Assembly (NCBI GenBank): GCA_964394445.1
Contig: CAYMXO010000005.1
Span: forward strand, 14,562-78,561
DNA length: 64,000 nt
From: Thiopseudomonas sp964394445
GTDB taxonomy: Bacteria > Pseudomonadota > Gammaproteobacteria > Pseudomonadales > Pseudomonadaceae
Direction of reading: 5' to 3'
The notes under the pieces are model-generated. The model was not told the DNA's origin. It was given only the letters and a program-made list of their open reading frames with translations, and searched no databases. The stretch's first letter is position 1. Each line of letters starts with the position of its first letter. Both the position numbers and the translations under genes were made by a program. Below are positions 17,558 to 24,936 of this stretch, piece after piece.

Positions 17558-18013
17558 CTATAGCCAGCGCCGGACCTTCTTGCAGTATTTGGCGTAATCA
17601 TCACCAAAATTAATGTGCAGCAGACGCTCTTCGTGGCGAATGATGCCGAACTGCAGCAACACGACCAGCAGCGGGAACAGCAGTAAAGGCCAGTAACTGC
17701 CCCATAACAGGCCGGCCCCCAGATAGATGGCCAGCATGGCGATATAGAGCGGGTTACGGCTGACCCGGAACGGGCCCTCGTGCAGCAGCCGCTGCGGCTT
17801 GCCATAGGGATTCAGGGTGGTCTTGCGCCACAGCATCAGCCAGACGGTCCAGAGCATGAACACCATGCCGGCATCCACCAGCATCCAGCCACCGTAGAAC
17901 AGGTTGATCGACGCTGCCATCTGTAACGGCCAGATGCGCTCCAGCAGAATGGCAATCCCGGCCACCGCTACAAATAGTGCTGGAGCCGGAACCACAAAAT
18001 AAGGTCGCTGCAT
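17558..18013 (-). CDS. Isoprenylcysteine carboxyl methyltransferase-like (ICMT/PEMT family) membrane protein
   Basis: 151 residues from the ATG with GAGGG 8 bases upstream; a GTG three codons earlier is too close to that site. Four or five hydrophobic helices, then the family core LLHEGPFRVSRNPLYIAMLAIYLG and the C-terminal EERLLHINFGDDYAKYCKKVRRWL, which carries the conserved His/Glu-Tyr pattern of phospholipid and isoprenylcysteine methyltransferases. Bacteria lack prenylated CaaX proteins, so the substrate is unknown. Preceded by a strong terminator at 18093. Confidence 0.82.
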   Translation of the reverse strand: MQRPYFVVPAPALFVAVAGIAILLERIWPLQMAASINLFYGGWMLVDAGMVFMLWTVWLMLWRKTTLNPYGKPQRLLHEGPFRVSRNPLYIAMLAIYLGAGLLWGSYWPLLLFPLLVVLLQFGIIRHEERLLHINFGDDYAKYCKKVRRWL

Positions 18014-18092
18014 GTGAAGCACCCTCGCAAACCAGTCCGCGTACAGTGTACTGCTTCATTCAGAAAAAATCTGCGTGGCCCGGCAGGCATAA

Positions 18093-18128
18093 AAAAACAC
18101 CTGGAGGCATACGCCTTCAGGTGTTTTC
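18093..18128. terminator. Intrinsic terminator
   Basis: AAAACACCTGGAGGC pairs with GCCTTCAGGTGTTTT, with A and T tracts on both sides. It ends the small gene at 18148-18327 on the minus strand. Confidence 0.85.
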
Positions 18129-18147
18129 TTGTCATTCTTGCAACAGT

Positions 18148-18327
18148 TTATTTTCTGCGTGTACCACGGCCAAAATAACTGATGTTCTGCGGTCCGCTCT
18201 TGCCGGTAGGCACTTTCTCGATTTTACCACCCTGTTTGAGGAAAGCCCTGCGCTGTGCATCGATGATGCTGCTACGGGTCTCGGCGTGGGTAATCTCGTT
18301 GATGGCAACATTTCCTTTGCGACTCAT
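18148..18327 (-). CDS. Conserved small basic protein, function unknown
   Basis: 59 residues, start ATG with CAGGAG 7 bases upstream; the longer in-frame reading upstream is not supported. Rich in Lys/Arg (MSRKGNVAINEITHAETRSS, then GGKIEKVPTGKSG), no membrane helix and no known motif. The good ribosome site and a following terminator argue that it is a real gene. It lies between xerD and the ICMT-like gene, on the same strand as both. The basic character could fit nucleic-acid or ribosome binding, but this is only a guess. Confidence 0.6.
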   Translation of the reverse strand: MSRKGNVAINEITHAETRSSIIDAQRRAFLKQGGKIEKVPTGKSGPQNISYFGRGTRRK

Positions 18328-18409
18328 ATGGCTTCTCCTGTCAGTACAATGGCGCAATATAACACAAACCGCAATCGAAATCAAGATTGATAATAAATAG
18401 ATATAAAGA

Positions 18410-19303
18410 TTATCCCCGCGGGTGGTGCTCGGCATGCATGGCCTGCAACCTTGCCTGGGCTACATGGGTATAAATTTGCGTCGTCGACAGATCACTGTGA
18501 CCGAGCAGCATCTGCACCACCCGCAGGTCGGCACCGTGATTAAGCAGATGTGTCGCAAAAGCGTGTCTGAGGGTATGTGGCGACAGGGGCTTGCTGATGC
18601 AGGCAGCCTGCGCATGCAACTTGATACGGTGCCAGAATGTTTGCCGGGTCATTTGCTGCCCACGCTGGCTGGGGAACACCACATCACTGGCCTTGCCAGC
18701 CAGCAGTACAGGCCTGGCCTCTTGCAGATAGTGCTCCAGCCAGTCCAGCGCCTGCTCGCCCAGCGGCACCAGACGCTCCTTGCTGCCCTTGCCCATGATG
18801 CGCACCACGCCCTGACGCAGGCTGATTTCATCCAGCTTCAGCCCCACCAGCTCACTGACACGCAGCCCGCTGGCATATAGCACCTCGAGCATGCAGCGGT
18901 CACGCATGCCCAGCGGCTCACTGACATCCGGTGCTGCCAGCAACTCATCAACATCGGCTTCGCTAAGAGTATCGGGCAGGGTCCGGCCGATTTTTGGCAT
19001 ATCGATCAACGCGCACGGGTCTTCAGCGATCACCCCACGCTCCAGAGCCTGCGCGTAAAACCTTCGCGCCGCCGACAGAAAACGGGAGGTGGAGCTGGCT
19101 TTATAGCCTTTTTGCAAGCGCCAGCCCAGATACTCGAGCAGATCGCTGCGGGTTATCTGCAGCATGCCCGTTTGCCGCCTGGTCAGCCAGCCGGAAAACT
19201 GCGTCAGGTCAGTCTGGTAGGCCACCCGGGTATTGTCCGACAGGCCGTCGTGCAGCCAGAGCTGCTCCAGAAAATCGTCAATATGCTGTTGATCAATAGA
19301 CAT
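18410..19303 (-). CDS. xerD: Site-specific tyrosine recombinase XerD
   Basis: 297 residues from the ATG at MSIDQQHIDDFLEQLW; the in-frame extension upstream runs through the rplS terminator and is rejected. An N-terminal SAM-like core-binding domain (1-105) and a catalytic domain with Arg148 (ASGLRVSEL), Lys172 (GKGSK), His243/Arg246 (SPHTLRHAFATH), His269 (LLGHSD) and the nucleophile Tyr278 (TTQIYTHV). With XerC it resolves chromosome dimers at dif under FtsK control. The dif site is not in the window. Confidence 0.96.
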   Translation of the reverse strand: MSIDQQHIDDFLEQLWLHDGLSDNTRVAYQTDLTQFSGWLTRRQTGMLQITRSDLLEYLGWRLQKGYKASSTSRFLSAARRFYAQALERGVIAEDPCALIDMPKIGRTLPDTLSEADVDELLAAPDVSEPLGMRDRCMLEVLYASGLRVSELVGLKLDEISLRQGVVRIMGKGSKERLVPLGEQALDWLEHYLQEARPVLLAGKASDVVFPSQRGQQMTRQTFWHRIKLHAQAACISKPLSPHTLRHAFATHLLNHGADLRVVQMLLGHSDLSTTQIYTHVAQARLQAMHAEHHPRG

Positions 19304-19396
19304 GTGTTTATTATCAAATAAAAGCCGCCGCTCAGGCTTACAGCGCAACCCGCGGTCAGAGGGCGATATGCACCGCTGGTACGGAAAACAGCCATA

Positions 19397-19424
19397 AAAA
19401 AAGCAGCCCGCAGGCTGCTTTTTT
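19397..19424. terminator. Terminator of the rpsP-rimM-trmD-rplS operon
   Basis: AAAAAAGCAGCC pairs with GGCTGCTTTTTT around a CGCA loop, just downstream of the rplS stop. Confidence 0.93.
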
Positions 19425-19430
19425 GGTGTC

Positions 19431-19781
19431 TTAGTTGAGCTTCTCTTTGATTCGAGCAGCCTTACCGGACAGGTTGCGCAGGTAGTACAGCTTGGCCTTG
19501 CGCACGTCACCGCGACGCTTGACGGTGATGCTGTCAACCAGCGGGCTGTAAGTCTGGAAAGTACGCTCTACGCCCACACCGCTGGAAATCTTGCGCACGG
19601 TGAACGCGCTGTTCAGGCCACGCTTGCGAATGCCGATAACGACACCTTCGTAAGCCTGCAGGCGCTGACGCTCGCCTTCTTTTACTTTTACTTGTACAAC
19701 TACAGTGTCGCCAGGCGCAAACGCCGGGACTTCTTTGTTCATCTGTTCAGCTTCGAGTTGCTGAATGATCTTGTTGGTCAT
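19431..19781 (-). CDS. rplS: 50S ribosomal protein L19
   Basis: 116 residues, typical L19: FAPGDTVVVQVKVKEGERQRLQAYEGVVI, RGLNSAFTVRKIS, GVGVERTF and SPLVDSI. It sits at the 30S-50S interface of the ribosome. Last gene of the rpsP-rimM-trmD-rplS operon, 23 bases after trmD, with its own terminator at 19397. Confidence 0.98.
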   Translation of the reverse strand: MTNKIIQQLEAEQMNKEVPAFAPGDTVVVQVKVKEGERQRLQAYEGVVIGIRKRGLNSAFTVRKISSGVGVERTFQTYSPLVDSITVKRRGDVRKAKLYYLRNLSGKAARIKEKLN

Positions 19782-19804
19782 TTGTGTGCTCCTAAAGACA
19801 AACC

Positions 19805-20569
19805 TCAGGGTTTGCCATCGATACCTAAATCGTTCCGCCGGGCGAGGTATTCGTCCAGCAGCATTTTCTCTTCTCCAGAAAGCGAGCGGCCATCCAGAAG
19901 ATCAGCGCGACGCTCTGCAGTTCGGCCCAGGGCCTGCTGCAACCGCCAGCGCCGGATATGTTCATGGTTGCCGCCAAGCAGCACCTGAGGAACATCTTTA
20001 CCCGCATACGTAACCGGTCGCGTGTAGTGCGGGCAATCGAGCAAACCGTCGGTAAAGGAGTCCTCCACCGCCGACTCTGCATGGCCCAACGCGCCAGGCA
20101 AAAGCCGGATAACGGCATCCATCAGTACCATGGCCGGCAGTTCACCACCGGAAAGCACATAGTCACCAATGGACCATTCTTCATCAACGTGCGCCTCGAT
20201 AAATCGCTCGTCGATGCCTTCGTAGCGTCCGGCAATCAGGATCAGCGACCCTGCCTGTGCCATTTCGCTGACCGCTGCCTGTTTCAGGACTCTGCCCTGG
20301 GGTGACAGATAAATCACCCGCGTGTCCTGGCCCAGCGCCTGTTTGGCAGCTGCCAGGGCCCGCTCCAGCGGTTCAATCTTCATCACCATGCCGGGACCGC
20401 CGCCGAAGGGCCGGTCGTCCACCGTCTGGTGCCGGTCTTCGGTAAAGCTGCGCGGGTTCCAGCATTCGATGCTGACCAACCCCTGCTGTACCGCCCGCCG
20501 GGTAATGCCGTGTTCGCTGATCGCAGCAAACATTTCGGGAAACAGGCTGATGACTCCGAGCTTCAACAT
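19805..20569 (-). CDS. trmD: tRNA (guanine37-N1)-methyltransferase TrmD
   Basis: 254 residues from MLKLGVISLFPEMF, 7 bases after the rimM stop; an in-frame extension into rimM is rejected. A SPOUT fold: the trefoil-knot SAM site includes GRYEGIDERF and SIGDYVLSGGELPAMVLMDA. It makes m1G37 in tRNAs reading CNN and some other codons, preventing +1 frameshifts; tRNA-Pro(GGG) in this window is a classic substrate. Third gene of the ribosomal operon. Confidence 0.98.
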   Translation of the reverse strand: MLKLGVISLFPEMFAAISEHGITRRAVQQGLVSIECWNPRSFTEDRHQTVDDRPFGGGPGMVMKIEPLERALAAAKQALGQDTRVIYLSPQGRVLKQAAVSEMAQAGSLILIAGRYEGIDERFIEAHVDEEWSIGDYVLSGGELPAMVLMDAVIRLLPGALGHAESAVEDSFTDGLLDCPHYTRPVTYAGKDVPQVLLGGNHEHIRRWRLQQALGRTAERRADLLDGRSLSGEEKMLLDEYLARRNDLGIDGKP

Positions 20570-20576
20570 GCCGGAA

Positions 20577-21098
20577 TCAGAAGTCCGCATCCCATTCGAC
20601 GCTGATGACACCCGCCTCCAGATCAATCTGTTGTAGACAGTGATCGGTATAAGGCAGCAAGCGTTCACGACCGTCCAGGCTGCCGGCACAGGGCCGCACT
20701 ACCAGAACGTCGTTGGCACCGGTTTCCAGCAGATGACTCACCTTGCCCAGCAATTGCCGGTCCTGGTTGATCACCTGAAGACCTATCAGCTGATGCCAGT
20801 AATACTCGCCCTCTTCCAGCCCGGGCAGTTCGCTGCGTGGCACGCAAATTTCAAAGCCGGTGTAGGTCCGTGCAATTTCACGGTCATCCAGCCCTTCAAT
20901 TTTTGCCACCAGTCCCTTGCCCTGGGAGCGGGCGCTGGCCAGCCTGACCTGTTTTGTTTCACCGTCCCGGCGCAAATGCCAGAGCGGGTAATCAAACAGA
21001 TTCTCCATCGGGTCGGTAAAGGAATGGATCTTCACCTCTCCGCGCACACCATGTACCGCGCCGATCTTACCCATTACGATGAGGTCGTCAGTGGTCAT
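20577..21098 (-). CDS. rimM: Ribosome maturation factor RimM
   Basis: 173 residues with an N-terminal RimM beta-barrel (IVMGKIGAVHGVRGEVKIHSFTD) and a C-terminal PRC-barrel (EGEYYWHQLIGLQVIN, VLLETGANDVLVV-like segment). It binds ribosomal protein S19 and helps 30S head maturation. Second gene of the operon, between rpsP and trmD, with short spacers on both sides. Confidence 0.97.
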   Translation of the reverse strand: MTTDDLIVMGKIGAVHGVRGEVKIHSFTDPMENLFDYPLWHLRRDGETKQVRLASARSQGKGLVAKIEGLDDREIARTYTGFEICVPRSELPGLEEGEYYWHQLIGLQVINQDRQLLGKVSHLLETGANDVLVVRPCAGSLDGRERLLPYTDHCLQQIDLEAGVISVEWDADF

Positions 21099-21116
21099 GT
21101 GTGTCTCGTTTGCTGC

Positions 21117-21368
21117 TTAGGCTTCAGCCTGAGCGGCTTCTTTCAGCAGCTGCTGAACGCGCTCGGAAGGCTTGGCGCCCTGACCCAGCCAGTAGTTGGC
21201 GCGCTCCTGGTTAACAGACAGACGAACTTCTGCACCACGGGCAATTGGGTTGAAGAAACCGATGCGCTCGATGAAACGGCCATCACGGAACTTGCGGCTG
21301 TCAGCCACGGTTACGTGATAGAAAGGACGTTTTTTAGAGCCACCACGTGCAAGACGGATAGTTACCAT
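21117..21368 (-). CDS. rpsP: 30S ribosomal protein S16
   Basis: 83 residues from MVTIRLARGGSKKRPFYHVTVADSR, the universal S16 start; an upstream in-frame ATG is rejected. GRFIERIGFFNP and a Lys/Arg-rich C-terminal half are as expected. First gene of rpsP-rimM-trmD-rplS. The 173 bases upstream (21369-21541) separate it from ffh on the same strand and must hold either its promoter or a read-through link from ffh. Confidence 0.98.
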   Translation of the reverse strand: MVTIRLARGGSKKRPFYHVTVADSRKFRDGRFIERIGFFNPIARGAEVRLSVNQERANYWLGQGAKPSERVQQLLKEAAQAEA

Positions 21369-21541
21369 TAAACTTCTTTCCTGTAGTTGAAAAATGAACA
21401 AAGCCTTTCATACGCGCAGCGCACGCACGAAAGGCCGCATATTCTAAGCGCAAACGCACTCTTTGCAAAGCTAAATTTTGTAGACGGCCCCCTTTCAAGG
21501 ACCATGCCGGGCCAAAGCCCGACCTGCAACCTGCTCAAAGG

Positions 21542-22918
21542 TCAGAGCTTGGGCATGCCGCCCATGCCGGGAATCATGCCGCCCAGGCCACGCATCATCT
21601 TGCCCATGCCCTTGCCCATGAATTTTTTCATCATTTTCTGCATTTGCTTGTGCTGCTTGATCAGCCGGCCAACATCCTGCACCTGGGTACCGGAGCCCAG
21701 AGCAATGCGGCGCCGGCGCGAGCCACTGATGATATCGGGATTGCGGCGTTCTTCCGGAGTCATGGAGTTGATGATGGACTCCATCTGCTTGAACTGCTTT
21801 TCTGCGTTGCCCTGCAGGCCCTGCATTTGCGACAGGTTGACGCCGCCGATGTTGGGCATTTTTTCCAGCAGGCCGCCCATGCCGCCCATGTTGTTCATCT
21901 GCTGGAGCTGGTCGCGAAAGTCTTCCAGGTCGAAGCCTTTGCCCTTCTTCAGCTTCTTGGTCAGCTTCTCGGCTTTTTCCCGGTCCAGTTTCTGTTCGGC
22001 CTGCTCGATCAGGCTCATCACATCGCCCATGCCGAGGATGCGCGAAGCGATACGGTCCGGATGGAACGGCTCCAGGGCTTCGGTTTTTTCGCCCATGCCG
22101 AGGAACTTGATCGGCTTGCCGGTTATGGCACGCACCGACAGCGCGGCACCGCCACGGGCATCACCGTCCACCTTGGTCAGCACGACACCGGTCAGCGGCA
22201 GTGCCTCGTTGAAGGCCTTGGCGGTATTGGCCGCATCCTGACCAGTCATGGCATCGACCACAAACAGGGTTTCGACCGGGTTGACCGCTTTGTGCAGGGC
22301 ACCGATCTCGGCCATCATCTCTTCATCAATGGCCAGGCGACCGGCGGTATCCACCAGCACCACGTCGATAAATTTGAGTTTGGCTTCCTTGATGGCGGCA
22401 TTGGCAATATCCACCGGCTTCTGGCTGATATCGGACGGGAAGAAAATTGCGTCCACTTCGCCGGCCAGGGTTTCCAGCTGCTTGATGGCAGCCGGGCGGT
22501 ACACGTCCGCCGACACCACCATCACACTTTTCTTCTTGCGCTCCTTCAGGTGCTTGGCCAGCTTGGCTACGGTGGTGGTTTTACCTGCACCCTGCAAACC
22601 GGCCATCAGCACCACCGCAGGCGGTGCTGCGTTCAGGGCCAGCTCCTCGTTGGCTGCGCCCATCATGGTTTCAAGCTCGGCCTGGACAATCTTCAGGAAC
22701 GCCTGCCCCGGTGACAAACTGCGTGACACCTCGGTGCCTACGGCCCGTTCACGCACGGCTTCCACAAAGTCCTTGACCACCGGCAGCGCAACGTCCGCCT
22801 CCAGCAGCGCCATGCGCACTTCGCGCAGCGTGTCCTTGATGTTGTCTTCAGTCAGCTTTGCCTTGCCGGTTACGTGGCGTAGCGTTTGCGAGAGACGTTC
22901 GCTAAGATTGTCGAACAT
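21542..22918 (-). CDS. ffh: Signal recognition particle protein Ffh
   Basis: 458 residues from MFDNLSERL. NG domain with P-loop GLQGAGKTTTVAKLA, DTAGRL and TKVDGDARGG, followed by a methionine-rich M domain ending in MRGLGGMIPGMGGMPKL that binds 4.5S RNA and signal sequences. SRP GTPase that targets inner-membrane proteins to FtsY. It lies upstream of the rpsP operon and diverges from maf. Confidence 0.98.
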   Translation of the reverse strand: MFDNLSERLSQTLRHVTGKAKLTEDNIKDTLREVRMALLEADVALPVVKDFVEAVRERAVGTEVSRSLSPGQAFLKIVQAELETMMGAANEELALNAAPPAVVLMAGLQGAGKTTTVAKLAKHLKERKKKSVMVVSADVYRPAAIKQLETLAGEVDAIFFPSDISQKPVDIANAAIKEAKLKFIDVVLVDTAGRLAIDEEMMAEIGALHKAVNPVETLFVVDAMTGQDAANTAKAFNEALPLTGVVLTKVDGDARGGAALSVRAITGKPIKFLGMGEKTEALEPFHPDRIASRILGMGDVMSLIEQAEQKLDREKAEKLTKKLKKGKGFDLEDFRDQLQQMNNMGGMGGLLEKMPNIGGVNLSQMQGLQGNAEKQFKQMESIINSMTPEERRNPDIISGSRRRRIALGSGTQVQDVGRLIKQHKQMQKMMKKFMGKGMGKMMRGLGGMIPGMGGMPKL

Positions 22919-23012
22919 GAAAAACCTCAATATCGGTCAAGCACTAAATGAGCGACAGTATACCTGAATCCGCTGCCCGCTTTGCACCCGCCCGCCACCC
23001 GGACTTTTCTCC

Positions 23013-23591
23013 ATGCGCCCACTGGTTCTAGCTTCCAGCTCTACCTACCGCCGCGAGCTGCTGCAACGGCTGCAGCTGCCCTTTGTCTGCCGCAGCCCGG
23101 ATATTGACGAATCTCCGCTGCCGGATGAGACGCCCGAAGCCCTGGTACAACGCCTGTCAGTGGCCAAGGCTGGCGCCCTGTGCGGGCAATTTTTGCAGCA
23201 TTTGATCATTGGTTCGGACCAGGTCGCCGTGCTTGATGGCCGCATCATCGGTAAACCCGGCAACCGGCAGGCGGCCATCGCCCAGCTCCAGGCTGCCAGC
23301 GGCCGCAACCTGACTTTTTATACCGGCCTGTGCCTGCTCGACAGCACCACCCGCCAGCTGCAAGTAGACTGCGTACCCTTTACCGTACATTTGCGCACGC
23401 TGAGTGACGCACAAATCGAACGCTATGTAGACAGGGAACAACCGTTTGATTGTGCCGGCAGCTTTAAATCGGAAGGGTTGGGCATCAGCCTGTTCCGCGC
23501 CACCGAAGGCAGCGATGCCACCAGCCTGATCGGCCTGCCCCTGATCCGCCTCTGCGACATGCTGAATCAGGCCGGGATAGAAGTACCCTGA
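23013..23591 (+). CDS. yceF: Maf family nucleotide pyrophosphatase (YceF-like)
   Basis: 192 residues. Maf fold: LASSSTYRRELLQRL at the N-terminus (phosphate loop), GSDQVAVLDGRIIGKPG in the middle and GSFKSEGLGI near the C-terminus. Enzymes of this subfamily hydrolyse m7GTP (YceF type) or dTTP/UTP (Maf type); the ASSSTYRRELL and SFKSEG wording points to YceF. The rpmF-plsX neighbourhood usual for yceF is absent here. Start ATG has only a weak ribosome site; divergent from ffh with 94 bases between starts. Confidence 0.88.
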   Translation: MRPLVLASSSTYRRELLQRLQLPFVCRSPDIDESPLPDETPEALVQRLSVAKAGALCGQFLQHLIIGSDQVAVLDGRIIGKPGNRQAAIAQLQAASGRNLTFYTGLCLLDSTTRQLQVDCVPFTVHLRTLSDAQIERYVDREQPFDCAGSFKSEGLGISLFRATEGSDATSLIGLPLIRLCDMLNQAGIEVP

Positions 23592-23698
23592 AACGCATTG
23601 ATTTCACTTCGGTACCCGGCAAGCCCTTCCTCGCAAGTATCAATCAATTCGTGGCCGGTGTGGCCGAAAAACCCTGAGCCAAGCCCCTATAGTCAGCC

Positions 23699-23727
23699 CG
23701 GTTCGCGGCTGAAACCGCTCCCACAGG
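23699..23727. repeat. REP element (Pseudomonas type)
   Basis: GGTTCGCGGCTGAAACCGCT followed by CCCACAG, a near match to the Pseudomonas REP with a GCGG-CTGAAA-CCGC hairpin. It sits in the 217-base gap between yceF and ybaN, which holds no gene; a second small palindrome GGGGCTTGCCCC follows at about 23756. Confidence 0.8.
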
Positions 23728-23808
23728 ACCGGGGCCGGTGCGCTTTTTGTACGATGGGGCTTGCCCCTGAGAAACCGCCAACCAAAGTGAGAGCCCTCGA
23801 AAATCCGC

Positions 23809-24216
23809 TCAGTCTGCGACCGGCAAACGCCACAAGTAAGCAGTAACCCCCGCGGCAGTGAGCAGCATGGCCAGTTTGGCCCAGATGAAATCAACCCAGA
23901 ATACTCCGACCAGAATACTCAGCCAAAGCAGGCTGACGGCCATGTATTTGGCCCGCATCGGCAAGCCCTTGCCGGCCAGGTAATCGGCAATCATCGGGCC
24001 ATATTTGTGGTGGGACGTAATCCAGCAATAGAAGCGCTTTGAACTGCGGGCAAAGCAGGCAGCTGCCAACAGCATGAATGGCGTGGTTGGCAACAACGGC
24101 AGAAAAACACCCAGCACGCCAAGGGCTACGCTGAGGCAGCCCAGGGCAAACAAGAACGAACGCAGAAGCGGGTTGGCAACCAACCTCACCTCACGCCCGG
24201 GAACCTGCTCCTTCAC
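23809..24216 (-). CDS. ybaN: YbaN family (DUF454) inner membrane protein
   Basis: About 135 residues. Core GCLSVALGVLGVFLPLLPTTPFMLLAAACFARSS is the DUF454 signature, followed by two further helices and the closing YLWRLPV. The start is uncertain: a GTG one base after the upstream gene's stop (24216) gives a coupled start, while a GTG at 24189 would give 126 residues; no ATG is available. Function unknown. Probably co-transcribed with the YecA-type gene. Confidence 0.82.
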   Translation of the reverse strand: MKEQVPGREVRLVANPLLRSFLFALGCLSVALGVLGVFLPLLPTTPFMLLAAACFARSSKRFYCWITSHHKYGPMIADYLAGKGLPMRAKYMAVSLLWLSILVGVFWVDFIWAKLAMLLTAAGVTAYLWRLPVAD

Positions 24217-24217
24217 A

Positions 24218-24802
24218 TCAGTCGCGGGGCTTGAGCAGGACCGGCTTTTCCTCGGGAGCCTGCAACAACAGGAACAGGGTGGTGAGGATCTCGGGAATCT
24301 GCACCAGCATGCTGGCAACCAGCTCTTCATTGCTGGCAATTTCGGCAAAGTCCGGTTGTTCGTCGAACAGGCCCGAACCAACCATTATTGGCAACAGCAG
24401 CTCACTGACTTCTTCCTCGTCATCTTCAAACCAGGTTTCCTCGCGCAAGAACACGCCTTCCATGAAGCCGATGCACCAGGCTCGCAAGTCAGATTCTGCC
24501 GGGGCGTCACCCAGCTCAAGCTCGCAGGGAAACTCGAACTCCTCGTCACTGGCCAGCTGCCGGGCGATCTGCGCCTTGAGCTGCAGCAGCGCTTCGGTAA
24601 TTTCTTCCTGCTCGGCCGCATCCTTGTATTCCGGCTCCTGACCAAACAGCTCGGGAATCCACTCGTCTTCCTCCACCAGATCCGGACAAATGGACAGGGC
24701 TGTCAGATAGCCGTGGGTTGCGACATAGTCGAGTGCCTCTTCATACAGGTCATCGGCATCAAGAAAAGCGCGCAAGCGGGCCTGCTGTTCGGAGAAAGAC
24801 AT
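24218..24802 (-). CDS. YecA/YgfB family (UPF0149) protein
   Basis: 194 residues, strongly acidic, all-helical. ALDYVATHGYLTALSICPDLV at the N-terminus and LRAWCIGFMEGVFLREETWF in the middle are UPF0149 signatures. No SEC-C zinc tail is seen, so it is of the shorter type. Function not established for the family. A convergent or divergent link to recQ is not implied: recQ starts 134 bases away on the other strand. Ends one base before the ybaN start. Confidence 0.85.
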   Translation of the reverse strand: MSFSEQQARLRAFLDADDLYEEALDYVATHGYLTALSICPDLVEEDEWIPELFGQEPEYKDAAEQEEITEALLQLKAQIARQLASDEEFEFPCELELGDAPAESDLRAWCIGFMEGVFLREETWFEDDEEEVSELLLPIMVGSGLFDEQPDFAEIASNEELVASMLVQIPEILTTLFLLLQAPEEKPVLLKPRD

Positions 24803-24907
24803 TGGCGGTTACCTTGTTGACTTGAAAGAATGTGCGCCATTGTAGACCAGCGCTGCCAGTACGACCAGAGCCCGCCGGAGCCGACAACAAAGTTTTGCGG
24901 AAAAACG

Positions 24908-24936
24908 TATAATGCGTGCCGGTTTTGGAGAACATC
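24908..24936 (+). promoter_or_regulatory. Candidate recQ -10 box and ribosome binding site
   Basis: A perfect TATAAT at 24908-24913 and TTGGAG 6 bases before the recQ ATG. No convincing -35 hexamer at the usual distance, and the -10 to ATG distance would give a short leader of about 20 bases. Confidence 0.5.

Noticed and set aside
18328..18435. N-terminal extension with a membrane helix for the small protein at 18148-18327
   Set aside because: The extension reaches into the xerD end, while a good ribosome site precedes the internal ATG.
23598..23846. Plus-strand frame after yceF
   Set aside because: It covers a REP element and the end of ybaN on the other strand and shows no coding character.
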